A stretch of DNA of 64,000 nt. It comes from Rhizobium leguminosarum bv. viciae USDA 2370. GTDB lineage: Bacteria > Pseudomonadota > Alphaproteobacteria > Rhizobiales > Rhizobiaceae. The translations under genes and the position numbers were made by a program. Where the stretch lies: contig NZ_MRDL01000037.1 in assembly GCF_002008365.1 (NCBI RefSeq), forward strand, positions 124,001 through 188,000. The letters are read 5' to 3'. Positions 1 through 8,411 of this stretch are shown here, piece by piece; the stretch's first letter is position 1, and every line of letters begins with the position of its first letter. The notes beneath the pieces were generated by a model that ran no database searches, was not told where the DNA came from, and was given only the letters and a program-made list of their open reading frames with translations.

Positions 1-1065
1 TCGCGATACACGCATTATCACGACTGGCTTGCCGATGATCCGTCCTATTGGCGGACAAGGTCGCCGCAATTACTACTTGAGGGCGTGACACTCGACGTCC
101 CCGTCCTGCATGTCGGCGGATGGAACGACATTATGCTTGAGGGCACGTTCGCCGCCTTCGAAGCATTTTCCGCGGGCAGCAATCTGCAGCGGCTCTCCAT
201 CGGACCATGGTCGCATATCCCCTGGGGGCGACGGGTCGGGGCATTGCATGCCGGAGCCGACGCTGCAGACGGCATCGACCGCGAGATCGTCGCATTCTTC
301 GACGAGGCGCTCAAAGGCCGCGAAAATCCTTACCCGAAGGTCCGGCTCTACGATGTCGTCAAAGAGGCCTGGGCCGGTTTCGAAAGCCTGCCCACAGCCG
401 AGATGCTGGTGCTTCATCTCTCATCGGGCGGCCGGGCGGCCGCGACGAGCATCGATGGAACGCTTGCCGAGATGCCAGAGCTTGCGAGCGCCGATTATCT
501 CGTCCACGATCCATGGCGGCCGGCCCCGAGCGTCGGGCTGCATCTCGGCACACCGCCGGATTTTGCCGACAGGGCGGCCATCGACGACAGGGCCGACGTG
601 TTGGTCTACACCTCCGATCCGCTCGACCGGCCGCTCCTGCTGACCGGAGCCCCGAAAGTGGACCTCTTCGTCACCGCCGACAGGCCGAGTTTCGACCTGG
701 ATTGCACCTTGAGCACGCTCACCTCTGATGGAGCCGCCATCAGCGTGACGTCGGGACATAAAACCGTAAAGGCCGACGACGCAGGATCGCCGGTTTCCGT
801 CGCGCTGCGGCCCGTCCACGTAACGGTGCGGGCGGGGCATTGCCTGCGTCTATCGATACAGGCGGCGTCGTTTCCCGCTTTCCCCGTCAATCCGGGCACC
901 GGCGCACGACCGCAGGACGCGGCCGTAACGGATCGGCTGGTCACGACCCTCGTGCTCCAGTCAGGCGATGGCTACCCCTCCACCCTGCGATTGCCCGTGA
1001 TGCGGCAGGCCGATGCGAAAGACAGCCAATCGCATACGGTAGAGGAGAACGGACATGAGCCTTGA
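1..1065 (+). CDS. CocE/NonD family hydrolase, 3' part (cut by window start)
   Basis: The reading frame is open from the first base, so the gene begins upstream and only its last 354 codons are visible. The protein resembles the CocE/NonD (X-Pro dipeptidyl-peptidase S15) hydrolases, which cleave esters or amides with a Ser-Asp-His triad. The visible part has the VGGWND segment that carries the family's catalytic Asp (bases 112-129) and the IGPWSH segment that carries the catalytic His (199-216). A jelly-roll-like C-terminal domain follows (DVLVYTS, then FPVNPGTG). The nucleophilic Ser lies upstream of the window. The last 11 bases overlap the deaminase reading frame, so the two were probably co-transcribed. 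The substrate cannot be read from the sequence; amidohydrolase and deaminase neighbours suggest catabolism of an N-containing compound. Confidence 0.85.
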   Translation, partial: SRYTHYHDWLADDPSYWRTRSPQLLLEGVTLDVPVLHVGGWNDIMLEGTFAAFEAFSAGSNLQRLSIGPWSHIPWGRRVGALHAGADAADGIDREIVAFFDEALKGRENPYPKVRLYDVVKEAWAGFESLPTAEMLVLHLSSGGRAAATSIDGTLAEMPELASADYLVHDPWRPAPSVGLHLGTPPDFADRAAIDDRADVLVYTSDPLDRPLLLTGAPKVDLFVTADRPSFDLDCTLSTLTSDGAAISVTSGHKTVKADDAGSPVSVALRPVHVTVRAGHCLRLSIQAASFPAFPVNPGTGARPQDAAVTDRLVTTLVLQSGDGYPSTLRLPVMRQADAKDSQSHTVEENGHEP

Positions 1066-1478
1066 TCACGAAAGCCTTCTCAGATTGACCTTCGAGATTG
1101 CGCACCGAGCCAAAGCGCATGGCAATATGCCCTTCGGCGCGCTTCTGGCCGGTCCCGGCGGTGAAATTCTTCTTGAGGAAGAAAACGAATATTTCCCCGA
1201 CCTCGATGCAACGGCCCATGCCGAGCGCCTGTTGGCGACGCGTGCCTCGAAGCTCTATCGCGAGCCGTTTCTGGCGCAGTGTTATCGGCCGGGTCGTCTA
1301 TGGCCTTTCCGAACATCGGCTGAAGGCCATGACAGGGGATCACCCGGACAACTCGACAATGGACTTGCCATGCCGCGATGTGTTTTCGGCGGGCCAGAAA
1401 AGCGTCGAGGTCATCGGACGCTTGATTGAGACGGAAGCGGAAGCTGTTCACCGGGACGCCTGGCAACCAACGGTGTGA
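1055..1478 (+). pseudogene. Nucleoside/cytidine deaminase-like gene lacking its second zinc motif
   Basis: The first 75 or so residues read as a TadA/guanine-deaminase-like nucleoside deaminase, with PFGALL and the HAE motif (H55-A56-E57) that binds zinc and supplies the catalytic Glu. At about base 1282, just after FLAQC, the homologous text jumps into another frame and resumes as IGRVVYGLSEHRLKAM, running to the stop at 1476-1478. The missing stretch is the one that in this family holds PCxxC, the two remaining zinc ligands, with an estimated loss of about 20 codons plus a frame change. In its own frame the product ends at 1429 after 124 residues of mostly nonsense C-terminus. It overlaps the upstream hydrolase by 11 bases. 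It should be catalytically dead unless the published assembly is wrong here. Confidence 0.8.
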
Positions 1479-1519
1479 ATGCAAGCGGGCATTCCGTTTT
1501 CAACGAGGAGTTTAGATCC

Positions 1520-2569
1520 ATGGTACCAAAAGAAAGCACTTCGGACGAACTGAGAACGCTGCTAGCCGACATGCCGGCATGGGGTTCTGAATTTTCGCGC
1601 ACATTTGCCAATCATGCGCCGATGGTCCTCGTCGCGCTGGACCGGATCGGCGGCGGATCGGCTCAGCTTCGACGGTTCTTCCATCACTACAGAGACGCCA
1701 AGCAGCTTTTACCCTTCGCCCAGCCATTGAAGAGCCTGGATAGTAAAAACTGGAAAACCGCGATCGGGATGCGTGAGCGCGAACCTGATCTGCGCCATTT
1801 TTTTGCCGGGGAGTTGGCGCGACTCGGGATACATGAGGCTCTTCAGCTTTATCTTCCAGATCTTGCCGACGGCATAACTGCCAGCGCCTTTCATGCGCTG
1901 ATGCGAACGGCCTACGGGGTGCTTCGTTCTGACGAGACCGATGTCGCCATTGCGCTCGCCTATTGGGCCGCCACCTATCTGCCGCTTCCCCAAGCCAAAG
2001 GGACGCCGCCGATCACGCACGACCCGGCCGAAGTCTTGGCCCTGACCGCTGCAATCGAACCACTGCATGGCATGAAACTTCACGACCTTCTCTGGCAGAA
2101 CATACGCGACGCCAGCAACGTGCCTGAATTTGTGCCGGTCGTCGATTGGCTCGACATCGGGCCGGACACGATGGAAAAAATGGCGGCGACTGCGCTCGCC
2201 ATTTTTGCGGCAACCCAGCACTTCGCCGCTCTACACATTATCACCGGGCTGCACTGGATTCGTCTGCTCAAGCCGCATTGCGACGAGGCGACCCTCTATC
2301 GGATGTTGCGGGTGTTCTGGCAGGGGATCGCCGCACTGATGGGCGAACTCGGGTTTCCCCATATGCCTGACAGAGCGGCAGTCGATCGCTGGCGTCTTAT
2401 TCATGTGCCGGATTGGCCCGAGATGCATGCGATCGCCGCGCAAAGCTACGACGAGCACGATATCAGTCTCGCCTTTTCCGCCAGCGAGGAAATGAAAGTC
2501 TATAGCGACCCGCTCTACCGCGTCGTGGTCGCCCGCCGCCTCGGACTTGTTGGAGACTACACGAAATGA
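1520..2569 (+). CDS. Questin oxidase-like family protein
   Basis: This 349-residue protein is almost entirely alpha-helical and matches the questin-oxidase-like family (DUF4243) in style: an N-terminal NHAPMVLVAL segment, SAFHALMRTAYG, DVAIALAYWA, and a late FAALHIITGLHWIR helix. The fungal family member cleaves an anthraquinone ring oxidatively; bacterial members are largely uncharacterised. The start at 1520 is preferred over an in-frame ATG at 1475 because GAGGAG lies nine bases upstream. Its stop overlaps the start of the amidohydrolase gene by four bases (ATGA), implying translational coupling. Its place between a hydrolase and a deaminase-like amidohydrolase suggests a step in breakdown of an aromatic or heterocyclic compound, which is inference. 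Confidence 0.75.
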   Translation: MVPKESTSDELRTLLADMPAWGSEFSRTFANHAPMVLVALDRIGGGSAQLRRFFHHYRDAKQLLPFAQPLKSLDSKNWKTAIGMREREPDLRHFFAGELARLGIHEALQLYLPDLADGITASAFHALMRTAYGVLRSDETDVAIALAYWAATYLPLPQAKGTPPITHDPAEVLALTAAIEPLHGMKLHDLLWQNIRDASNVPEFVPVVDWLDIGPDTMEKMAATALAIFAATQHFAALHIITGLHWIRLLKPHCDEATLYRMLRVFWQGIAALMGELGFPHMPDRAAVDRWRLIHVPDWPEMHAIAAQSYDEHDISLAFSASEEMKVYSDPLYRVVVARRLGLVGDYTK

Positions 2570-4158
2570 GCCTGGAACAGCCGATGTCAGGCGACTGCAT
2601 CATTGAAGCCGGAACCGTGCTATGCGGCGTTTTGCCCGACGGCACCATGTCCATGCGCCACGATGTAGGCATCCGTGTCGCGGGCGGCATGATCGCGCAG
2701 ATCGGGCCTCTTGCCGCCGTTGCCTATGGCAACGACCATCTTGCCCGCTTCGGATCTCCCGACATGATCGCGATGCCGGGATTGGTCAACAGCCATCACC
2801 ATTTCGGGATCACGCCGCTTATGCAGGGCGTACCCTTTGCTCCCCTGGAGTTTTGGCTGCCGCAATTCCGGGCGATGCGCCAAATCGATGTCCGGCTCGA
2901 CACGCTCTATTCGGCCATCGAGATGCTGGAAAGCGGAACGACGATGGTGCAGCATATCAACAGCGGGCTTGCCGGCGCACCGGAGAACTGGATGGCGACG
3001 GCAAATGCCACGCTGGAGGCCTATATCGAGATAGGCATGCGGGCCGGTTTTTCCTTCATGATCCGCGACCGCAACATTCTCACCTATGACGAGGATGCCA
3101 AGGTGCTGGCCACCCTTCCGGACACCGTCCGCAGTTGGATCGCGCCCAAACTCCACGCGTCCAACATCCCAATCGCAGATCTGATGACATTTTACCGTGC
3201 GCTCAGGGAAAGCTGGTTCGACGCTCGGCCGGATCACGTCCGCATCAATCTCGCCCCTGCCAATCTGCACTGGTGTACGGATGAATGCCTGCACACGATT
3301 TTCGAAACGGCGAGGGAGACCGACGCGCAGGTTCATATGCATCTCCTGGAAACCGAGCGGCAATCGAACTTCGCCCACAATAAATTTGGCCATAGCGCCG
3401 TTCAGCATTTGAAGGCGCTCGAATGCCTCGGTCCGAACGTCACCCTCGGGCACGGCAACTGGATGAGCCGCGCGGATCTCGACATCGTAGCCGATTGCGG
3501 CTGCAGCATTTGCCACAATGCCTCATCCGGCCTGCGGCTCGGCAGCGGCATCGCCCCCGTCAACGAAATGCGCCGGCGCGACATTCCGGTAGCACTCGGC
3601 ATAGACCAGTCGAATATAGCTGACGACCGCGACATGACGCTTGAAATGAAGCTCGTCTGGGCACTACACCGCGAAACAGGCCTGTGGAACGACCGTCCTG
3701 ATGCTGGTGCCGTGCTGCAGATGGCGACGGAACACGGTGCTAGAACCGTGGGCTTCGGCGGCTTTACGGGCCGGCTCGAACCAGGTCATCAGGCCGATAT
3801 CGTGCTGATGGATCGCCGCAAGATCGGAAGGCCGCATGTGAACGTTCGGACGCCGGCAGTAGAAAGCCTCCTGCATCGCGGCGGACGACATGCCATCACC
3901 CAGGTGTTCGTCGGCGGTCGCCTTGTCGTCAATGATGGAAAAGTCATTACGATCGACCGTGAGGCGGTGCTTTCAGAAATTCGCGACCGGTTGGAATGTC
4001 CCGAAACGCAAGGCGAGCGGCAGGCCTTGGATGCGATCGCCTCCCTGCTCCCCCATCTTGAAGCCTATCACCGCAATTTCACGCCGGCGGCCGGTTATCG
4101 CTCCTATCGATATAACGCGATGGCGGACGAGGAATACGTCCTGCCGCATCGAAAGTGA
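2566..4158 (+). CDS. ATZ/TRZ-type amidohydrolase (metal-dependent deaminase-like)
   Basis: A 530-residue member of the amidohydrolase superfamily, cytosine-deaminase/AtzA/TrzN branch, which hydrolytically removes amino or halo groups from heterocycles using one metal. The key residues are present: HHH at 77-79 after PGLVNS, H257 and H259 with E262 (HMHLLE), H296 in LGHGNW, and the metal-binding D347 in GIDQSN. It overlaps the preceding gene by four bases. Length is somewhat above the usual 440-480 residues because of a C-terminal extension from about residue 455. The last few codons may be a rearrangement scar: the antisense strand there continues an exonuclease-like frame. The substrate is unknown; guanine-like purines or triazine-like rings are the family precedents. 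Confidence 0.88.
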   Translation: MSLEQPMSGDCIIEAGTVLCGVLPDGTMSMRHDVGIRVAGGMIAQIGPLAAVAYGNDHLARFGSPDMIAMPGLVNSHHHFGITPLMQGVPFAPLEFWLPQFRAMRQIDVRLDTLYSAIEMLESGTTMVQHINSGLAGAPENWMATANATLEAYIEIGMRAGFSFMIRDRNILTYDEDAKVLATLPDTVRSWIAPKLHASNIPIADLMTFYRALRESWFDARPDHVRINLAPANLHWCTDECLHTIFETARETDAQVHMHLLETERQSNFAHNKFGHSAVQHLKALECLGPNVTLGHGNWMSRADLDIVADCGCSICHNASSGLRLGSGIAPVNEMRRRDIPVALGIDQSNIADDRDMTLEMKLVWALHRETGLWNDRPDAGAVLQMATEHGARTVGFGGFTGRLEPGHQADIVLMDRRKIGRPHVNVRTPAVESLLHRGGRHAITQVFVGGRLVVNDGKVITIDREAVLSEIRDRLECPETQGERQALDAIASLLPHLEAYHRNFTPAAGYRSYRYNAMADEEYVLPHRK

Positions 4159-4350
4159 AAGCGATCACGCCAATCTCGATAATCTCATCCTTGCGAACAC
4201 TGAGGCCCGTGGTCTCGGTGTCGAGAATGATGCCCTTGAGGGGTACGTGGGCCGGGGCGAATGGTGCGATTAAGCGCGATCAGTTTCTGCAGGATCCAAT
4301 ATCGAGCTGTCTCTGACAGATGTCGGGCCATGTCCCCTCCACTCATGGGG
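4140..4350 (-). pseudogene. DnaQ-like 3'-5' exonuclease fragment
   Basis: On the minus strand, bases around 4260 down to 4160 encode GIILDTETTGL followed by DEIIEIGVIAF. This is the first exonuclease motif (DxE) of DnaQ/PolC-type 3'-5' exonucleases. The frame then runs antisense into the last codons of the amidohydrolase (FTFDAAGR) and loses similarity. Just upstream, in a different frame, MARHLSETARYWILQKL looks like the region that precedes this domain in rhizobial relatives. The remaining exonuclease motifs are absent. It is a truncated and frameshifted remnant, the first of several between 4.1 and 5.7 kb. Confidence 0.55.
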
Positions 4351-4431
4351 TTGGAATGCTTGTCGGGTTTGGCGGATTTTGAGGAGCCACGCATGACCAC
4401 TTGGTCGCGCGTAGCTTGCTCCGAAAGCATG

Positions 4432-4923
4432 TCAAACTGTTCCACCGGCCAGCCCCACGGCTTGCTCGCGCGACGACGCCGCAATGGCATCGACGTGTTT
4501 GTTCATCGCGACCACCAGTTCCCCGATCTGCTTCAATGAGCCGCCTGTTTTCGAAACGAGTTCAACACCAGTAGCAACTTCACCGCTTGAGGTTTGAATG
4601 AGCGCCTTGATTTCCTTGGCAGCCTGTGCCGATCGTTGCGCCAGTTCACGGACCTCCTGGGCATTCGCCCTTTGAAACAGCCCCGCGACAACCGTGCAGG
4701 ACACGATAGCGAACCACACGGACGCGGTCCGCTGAAGTATCGTCAGCCGCCAATGGCTTCGCGCACCGACCTGCGTCAACCTGCCGATCAAACCCCAAAT
4801 CACGGCAACTATGCTTGCCAAGGCAACGAAAATGATAAGCTTTGGCAGGAAGTCCGACGCGCTCGGCGGAGGTAGAAGAACAAGTCCGAACACAAGGGCC
4901 TTCGGGTTGAGCGTCGTCGTCAC
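4432..4923 (-). pseudogene. Chimeric ORF: LysE-type exporter tail joined to chemoreceptor signalling segment
   Basis: This 163-codon frame joins two unrelated fragments. Residues 1 to about 86 resemble the C-terminal half of a LysE/RhtB amino-acid exporter: the LNPKALVFGL motif and two hydrophobic helices (FLPKLIIFVALASIVAVIW and a last one ending VVAGLF). From residue 87 the sequence switches to the cytoplasmic signalling helix of a methyl-accepting chemotaxis protein (QEVRELAQRSAQAAKEIKAL, then SREQAVGL). The exporter lacks its N-terminal half; the chemoreceptor lacks its sensor, HAMP and C-terminus. No promoter or good ribosome site was seen. I read it as a fusion of two decayed genes that happens to stay in frame rather than a working sensor. 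Confidence 0.7.
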
Positions 4924-5094
4924 ATATATGCGTCGAGCGACGGCGGCTTCTCAAAATCAATCTTAAGCCATCCCTGGGCGCCCAAGCTCAAATTCGTAGT
5001 CAGCGAAGGCGCGACCGCACGCTTGAATAAATTCCAGCATTTGGCCCCGGAAGACGAAAGCTTTTTGAAGGTTCTGGCGATCGCGGAAGCGCTG

Positions 5095-5450
5095 TGATCG
5101 TTAGAAATTTACGCCCGTTCCCTGCAATGCGCGAACTCGTTGCCCTCTCCGCCGTTCGCTTGAACTGTTCGTCACTATCAGCCAGAGCGGCCAAATCGCT
5201 TGACACCAGTCGAACAACTGCTGGGCAACAAGATGGACGACCTTCCCTTCCCGTTGGATCCGGCCATTGATCGCCATCATCGACGATTCGAGAACGATCC
5301 GCCGGCGTTTTTCGAAGAGTGTCGGCCCGCCCTGTCTCGTCCTCGATGGTAATGAACATGACGCCGTTGGCCGATCCCGGCTTTTGCCGCACGAGCACAA
5401 GTCCGGCGGTATAGACCCAATGCCCTTGCGTTCATTGCCTCTGCACAATC
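5095..5450 (-). pseudogene. dnaE2: dnaE2 (error-prone DNA polymerase) C-terminal remnant
   Basis: Minus-strand text in alternating frames reproduces the OB-fold end of the error-prone polymerase DnaE2: GLVLVRQKPGSANGVMF, ITIEDETGRAD, then in another frame INGRIQREGKVVHLVAQQL, then SSDLAALADSDEQFK. At least two frameshifts separate these pieces. In rhizobia dnaE2 normally sits in an imuA-imuB-dnaE2 SOS mutagenesis cassette; nothing of imuA or imuB is visible. Only the last 110 or so of more than 1,000 codons remain, so this is a dead fragment. Confidence 0.7.
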
Positions 5451-5512
5451 ACCGCCCCTTCAGACAGTATCATTCCGGCGCGACCTTCTGCCCGGCGCCG
5501 ATGGGCAGTCAG

Positions 5513-5714
5513 CACTCGCTGACCCCGGCACGCCTTCGGGCGCAAAAAGGTGGGTCATCGGCGCCATAACTATGCGATTTTTGAGTTCAAGCGATCGGTT
5601 GGCGATGGGGCGGAAAAGACTGCTTGTATCGGGACTGGCCCTCAGTAGAACTCCGTTGCGTTTAACGGGCCCACCGGTATACCATGTAAACCTAGCGTCA
5701 ATTAGGCACTTCAA
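5513..5714 (-). pseudogene. Old Yellow Enzyme (NADH:flavin oxidoreductase) N-terminal fragment
   Basis: The minus-strand frame contains SLFRPIANRSLELKNRIVMA followed by PMTHLFAPEGVPG, the start of the flavin-binding barrel of Old Yellow Enzyme family reductases. After about 35 matching residues the similarity ends abruptly near base 5513, and unrelated sequence follows. It is divergent from the HxlR regulator gene and begins inside the intergenic region that holds the left copy of a repeated 22-bp candidate operator. HxlR regulators are often divergent from flavin or quinone reductases, so this was probably the regulator's original target gene before truncation. Confidence 0.65.
5690..5711. 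promoter_or_regulatory. Candidate HxlR operator, left copy of 22-bp inverted pair
   Basis: The 22-base sequence beginning ACCTAGCGTC and ending AGGCACTT lies between the truncated flavin reductase gene and the HxlR gene. Its exact reverse complement occurs at 6252-6273, upstream of the aldehyde dehydrogenase. The core has a CCTA...TAGG pseudo-symmetry typical of winged-helix dimer sites. The copies flank the regulator on both sides. Confidence 0.55.
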
Positions 5715-5743
5715 GTCGCCTAGGTATATCGAAGGAAACCGTC

Positions 5744-6154
5744 ATGCTCGAACTTGAACCGCTCTGCTTTTCTTCTGAATGCCCGAGCCGGGCCTTGTTC
5801 GATCAGATTGCTGATAAGTGGTCAATGATGGTGCTTGCCGTACTCGACGACGAACCGCAGCGCTTCAACGCCATTCGCCGTCGGCTGCAAGGTGTCACGC
5901 AAAAAGCACTCACTCAGTGCCTCCGCCGGCTCGAACGCAACGGCCTGATAGCGAGAGAGGTGATTTCACTCTCGCCGGTCGCCGTTCAGTATCAGGTGAC
6001 GCCGCTGGGCCGCACGTTACGGGAGCCACTCCAGGAACTTCACAAATGGACACTGGTAAAACTGCCGGAGGTCACCGCAGCAAGAGAGGCTTTCGACAGC
6101 ATAGATGGCGGGCAGAAGGGCGCGGACAGATCGCTAATCCAGTTACGTCTTTAA
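5744..6154 (+). CDS. HxlR-family winged-helix transcriptional regulator
   Basis: A 136-residue HxlR-type regulator. The N-terminal CPSRALFDQIADKWSMMVL is the family signature, with a Cys (residue 11) near the position used as redox or aldehyde sensor in some members. The winged helix follows, with FNAIRRRLQGVTQKALTQCL, RRLERNGLI and a PVAVQYQVT wing. GAAGGA lies upstream of the ATG. It is divergent from a truncated Old Yellow Enzyme gene and 165 bases upstream of an aldehyde dehydrogenase. Matching 22-bp sites sit on both sides, so it probably controls both flanking promoters and itself. Family members respond to electrophiles such as quinones or formaldehyde; the inducer here is unknown. Confidence 0.88.
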   Translation: MLELEPLCFSSECPSRALFDQIADKWSMMVLAVLDDEPQRFNAIRRRLQGVTQKALTQCLRRLERNGLIAREVISLSPVAVQYQVTPLGRTLREPLQELHKWTLVKLPEVTAAREAFDSIDGGQKGADRSLIQLRL

Positions 6155-6251
6155 CGCGACGAGAGCGACTGCAGGAGGTCCGATACTGGCTCGCGGCGGT
6201 TCGGGAAAGAGAACTCGGACCAGGTATACTGTGCCCTACCAGGGCTACTTT

Positions 6252-6273
6252 AAGTGCCTAATTGACGCTAGGT
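6252..6273. promoter_or_regulatory. Candidate HxlR operator, right copy
   Basis: This is a perfect 22-base reverse-complement copy of the site at 5690-5711, placed 47 bases before the aldehyde dehydrogenase start. A further AT-rich TGTACAAAATATAC stretch follows directly and may be the promoter or a second half-site. The duplication suggests that the HxlR regulator controls the dehydrogenase. Confidence 0.55.
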
Positions 6274-6319
6274 GTACAAAATATACTTGTGTTTCCGTCA
6301 ACAATGATGGAGCATATTC

Positions 6320-7747
6320 ATGCGCAACAATCTTCAATTCTATATCGACGGAGCCTGGGTACAGCCCAAAAGCACGGCCGTGATCGATGTTATCAACCCC
6401 GCGGACGAAAGCGTCGTTGGTCAAGTCGCGCTAGGCGATGCAAGTGATGTGGACGACGCGGTTTCAGCCGCGCGAAAGGCATTTGAACCGTATTCACTCA
6501 CCTCGATTGAGGAGCGAATTTCGCTCTTCGACCGGATTATAGCTGCCTACGACAAGCGAGTGAGCGACCTAGCCCTCGCGGTAACGGATGAAATGGGCGC
6601 GCCGCAATGGCTTTCAGAGCAATTGCAGGTGACCGTCGGCGTTGCCCATTTCAAGATTGCACGAGCAGCGCTTGAGACCTACCGATTTGATGAGCCTCTT
6701 GGCACAAGTGAAGTCGTGCGCGAGCCGATCGGCGTTTGTGCGCTGGTCACGCCATGGAATTGGCCCTTGATGCTGATGGCCGCAAAGGTGGCACCTGCAC
6801 TTGCTGCGGGTTGCACCGTGGTGTTGAAGCCGTCTGAAATCGCGCCGTTCTCAGGTACGATCCTTGCCGAAATCCTCCATGACGCCGGAATACCCAAGGG
6901 CGTGTTCAACCTTGTTCATGGAAATGGCCGCGTTGTCGGCAATGCTTTGACGAGCCATCCCGAGGTGGACCTTGTCTCCTTCACCGGCTCAACTGCGGCT
7001 GGGATCGAGGTGGCTCGCACCGGTGCGCTCACAGTCAAAAGGGTACATCAGGAACTGGGGGGGAAGTCACCCAACATCGTTCTCCGTAGCGCGGACCTCG
7101 CTTCTGCTGTCGAAGGGGGCGTGGCCCAGATGATGCTGAACAGCGGACAGAACTGCAGCGCACCATCTCGGATGCTGGTCCATGTCGATCAGGTTGCCGA
7201 AGCAATCAGCTATGCCAAGGCGGCCGCCGAAACGTGGTCGGTCGGCCATCCTTCTTCTAATTCAAAGATGGGACCGGTGGCCTCGGAAGCGCAATGGAAC
7301 AAAATCCAGCGTCTGATCCAGTCGGGTCTCGATGAAGGCGCCACGCTTGTGACTGGAGGGCTCGGCCGTCCCGACGGACTTGATGCTGGCTTTTACGTCC
7401 GGCCCACGATCTTCGCTGACGTTCGCAACGACATGACGATCGCGCGCGAAGAAATCTTCGGGCCAGTCCTGGTCATCATCGCCTATTCCGACGAGGAGGA
7501 AGCGGTGAGGATCGCCAACGACACGACCTACGGCCTTGCTGCCTATGTCCAGGGTGAGCGGGTTGCGGCCGAAGCTGTCGCGCGTCGCCTGCGTGCCGGC
7601 CAAGTCTACCTGAACAATGTTAATCTTGATCTGGCTGCGCCCTTCGGCGGCTACAAGCAGTCCGGCAACGGACGTGAATGGGGTCCGATGGCGATCGCTG
7701 AATTCCTTGAGACCAAGGCCATCATCGGTTTCCGTGAGGCAGCTTGA
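6320..7747 (+). CDS. NAD(P)-dependent aldehyde dehydrogenase
   Basis: A full-length 475-residue aldehyde dehydrogenase, oxidising an aldehyde to the acid with NAD(P). The family landmarks are in place: TPWNWPL substrate/cofactor segment, KPSEIAPFS for the coenzyme ribose, FTGSTAAG Rossmann turn, catalytic Glu245 in QELGGKSPN, nucleophile Cys279 in SGQNCSAPSR (34 residues after the Glu, as usual), and EEIFGPVL. GGAG precedes the ATG by about seven bases. It stands alone, followed by a strong terminator, with a candidate HxlR site upstream, so it is likely an aldehyde- or quinone-inducible detoxification gene. The exact aldehyde cannot be deduced. Confidence 0.92.
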   Translation: MRNNLQFYIDGAWVQPKSTAVIDVINPADESVVGQVALGDASDVDDAVSAARKAFEPYSLTSIEERISLFDRIIAAYDKRVSDLALAVTDEMGAPQWLSEQLQVTVGVAHFKIARAALETYRFDEPLGTSEVVREPIGVCALVTPWNWPLMLMAAKVAPALAAGCTVVLKPSEIAPFSGTILAEILHDAGIPKGVFNLVHGNGRVVGNALTSHPEVDLVSFTGSTAAGIEVARTGALTVKRVHQELGGKSPNIVLRSADLASAVEGGVAQMMLNSGQNCSAPSRMLVHVDQVAEAISYAKAAAETWSVGHPSSNSKMGPVASEAQWNKIQRLIQSGLDEGATLVTGGLGRPDGLDAGFYVRPTIFADVRNDMTIAREEIFGPVLVIIAYSDEEEAVRIANDTTYGLAAYVQGERVAAEAVARRLRAGQVYLNNVNLDLAAPFGGYKQSGNGREWGPMAIAEFLETKAIIGFREAA

Positions 7748-7766
7748 CAGCCTAACCTGATTATGG

Positions 7767-7794
7767 ATGCCCGGAACTCAATTGATCCGGGCAT
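7767..7794 (+). terminator. Intrinsic terminator after the aldehyde dehydrogenase
   Basis: A nine-base perfect stem (ATGCCCGGA paired with TCCGGGCAT, ten-base loop) begins 20 bases after the stop codon and is followed by a T-rich run (TCTGCTGTTTCTT). It suits Rho-independent termination on the plus strand. Confidence 0.7.
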
Positions 7795-8411
7795 TCTGCT
7801 GTTTCTTCCCACCGCCGGCGGAGGACCGTGATCTGTCAGTACTTCTCGAAAGCGCGATGCGTTCTTGCAGCCCCCATCTGTCCTCGATCTCTCACCCCGG
7901 CGCGGAAAAAAATAGAAGGGGTGCTGGCGGATGGAGCGTCCTGCCGATTTCAGAACAGCATGAAGTAAGAACTCACCTGACGGAATCGCCGGGTTGCATG
8001 CACCTACCCGCAAAGACCGATTGGCAGGATCTCGAAAGCATTCGTACGGATTGTGCAATGACATCGCCTGCGGATCCGATAGCTTACAAAAGCAAGCGGT
8101 CTCCTCGACAGCATCCGTTTTCATCTTCCGCAGTTTCCGCCCCAAGAGACTTCGCGAATGGCATCCGCAGGCGTCCCTAGAGTCCGGATGCTGCCCATAA
8201 AGGCTCCGCATTCTCCCGATCACCTTTGCGCGCAAATACGAAAATTGCCACCTTGGGAAACTTCATCTTATCGAACATTAGCTTCAGGGCCTTTATGGCC
8301 CGCGCGTCGCCATTTCTAGCTGCATTCCGTGCTTCGTCGATCTCCTTGTCGTAAAGTTCGCCAGGAAACTCCGCCGATCACCGCCGATGGGGCCGCAGAA
8401 ATCGCGGATCT
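7795..8411. other. Gene-poor stretch with one coding-like shard
   Basis: No convincing gene was recognised. On the minus strand, bases 8377 to 8177 form an open frame without an ATG whose text (GELYDKEIDEARNAARNGDA, then KALKLMFDKMKFPKVAIFVF) looks like genuine protein rather than noise. It is probably a fragment of an unidentified gene that lost its start. Longer frames on either strand across 7.65-8.2 kb show no recognisable domain. Confidence 0.4.
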
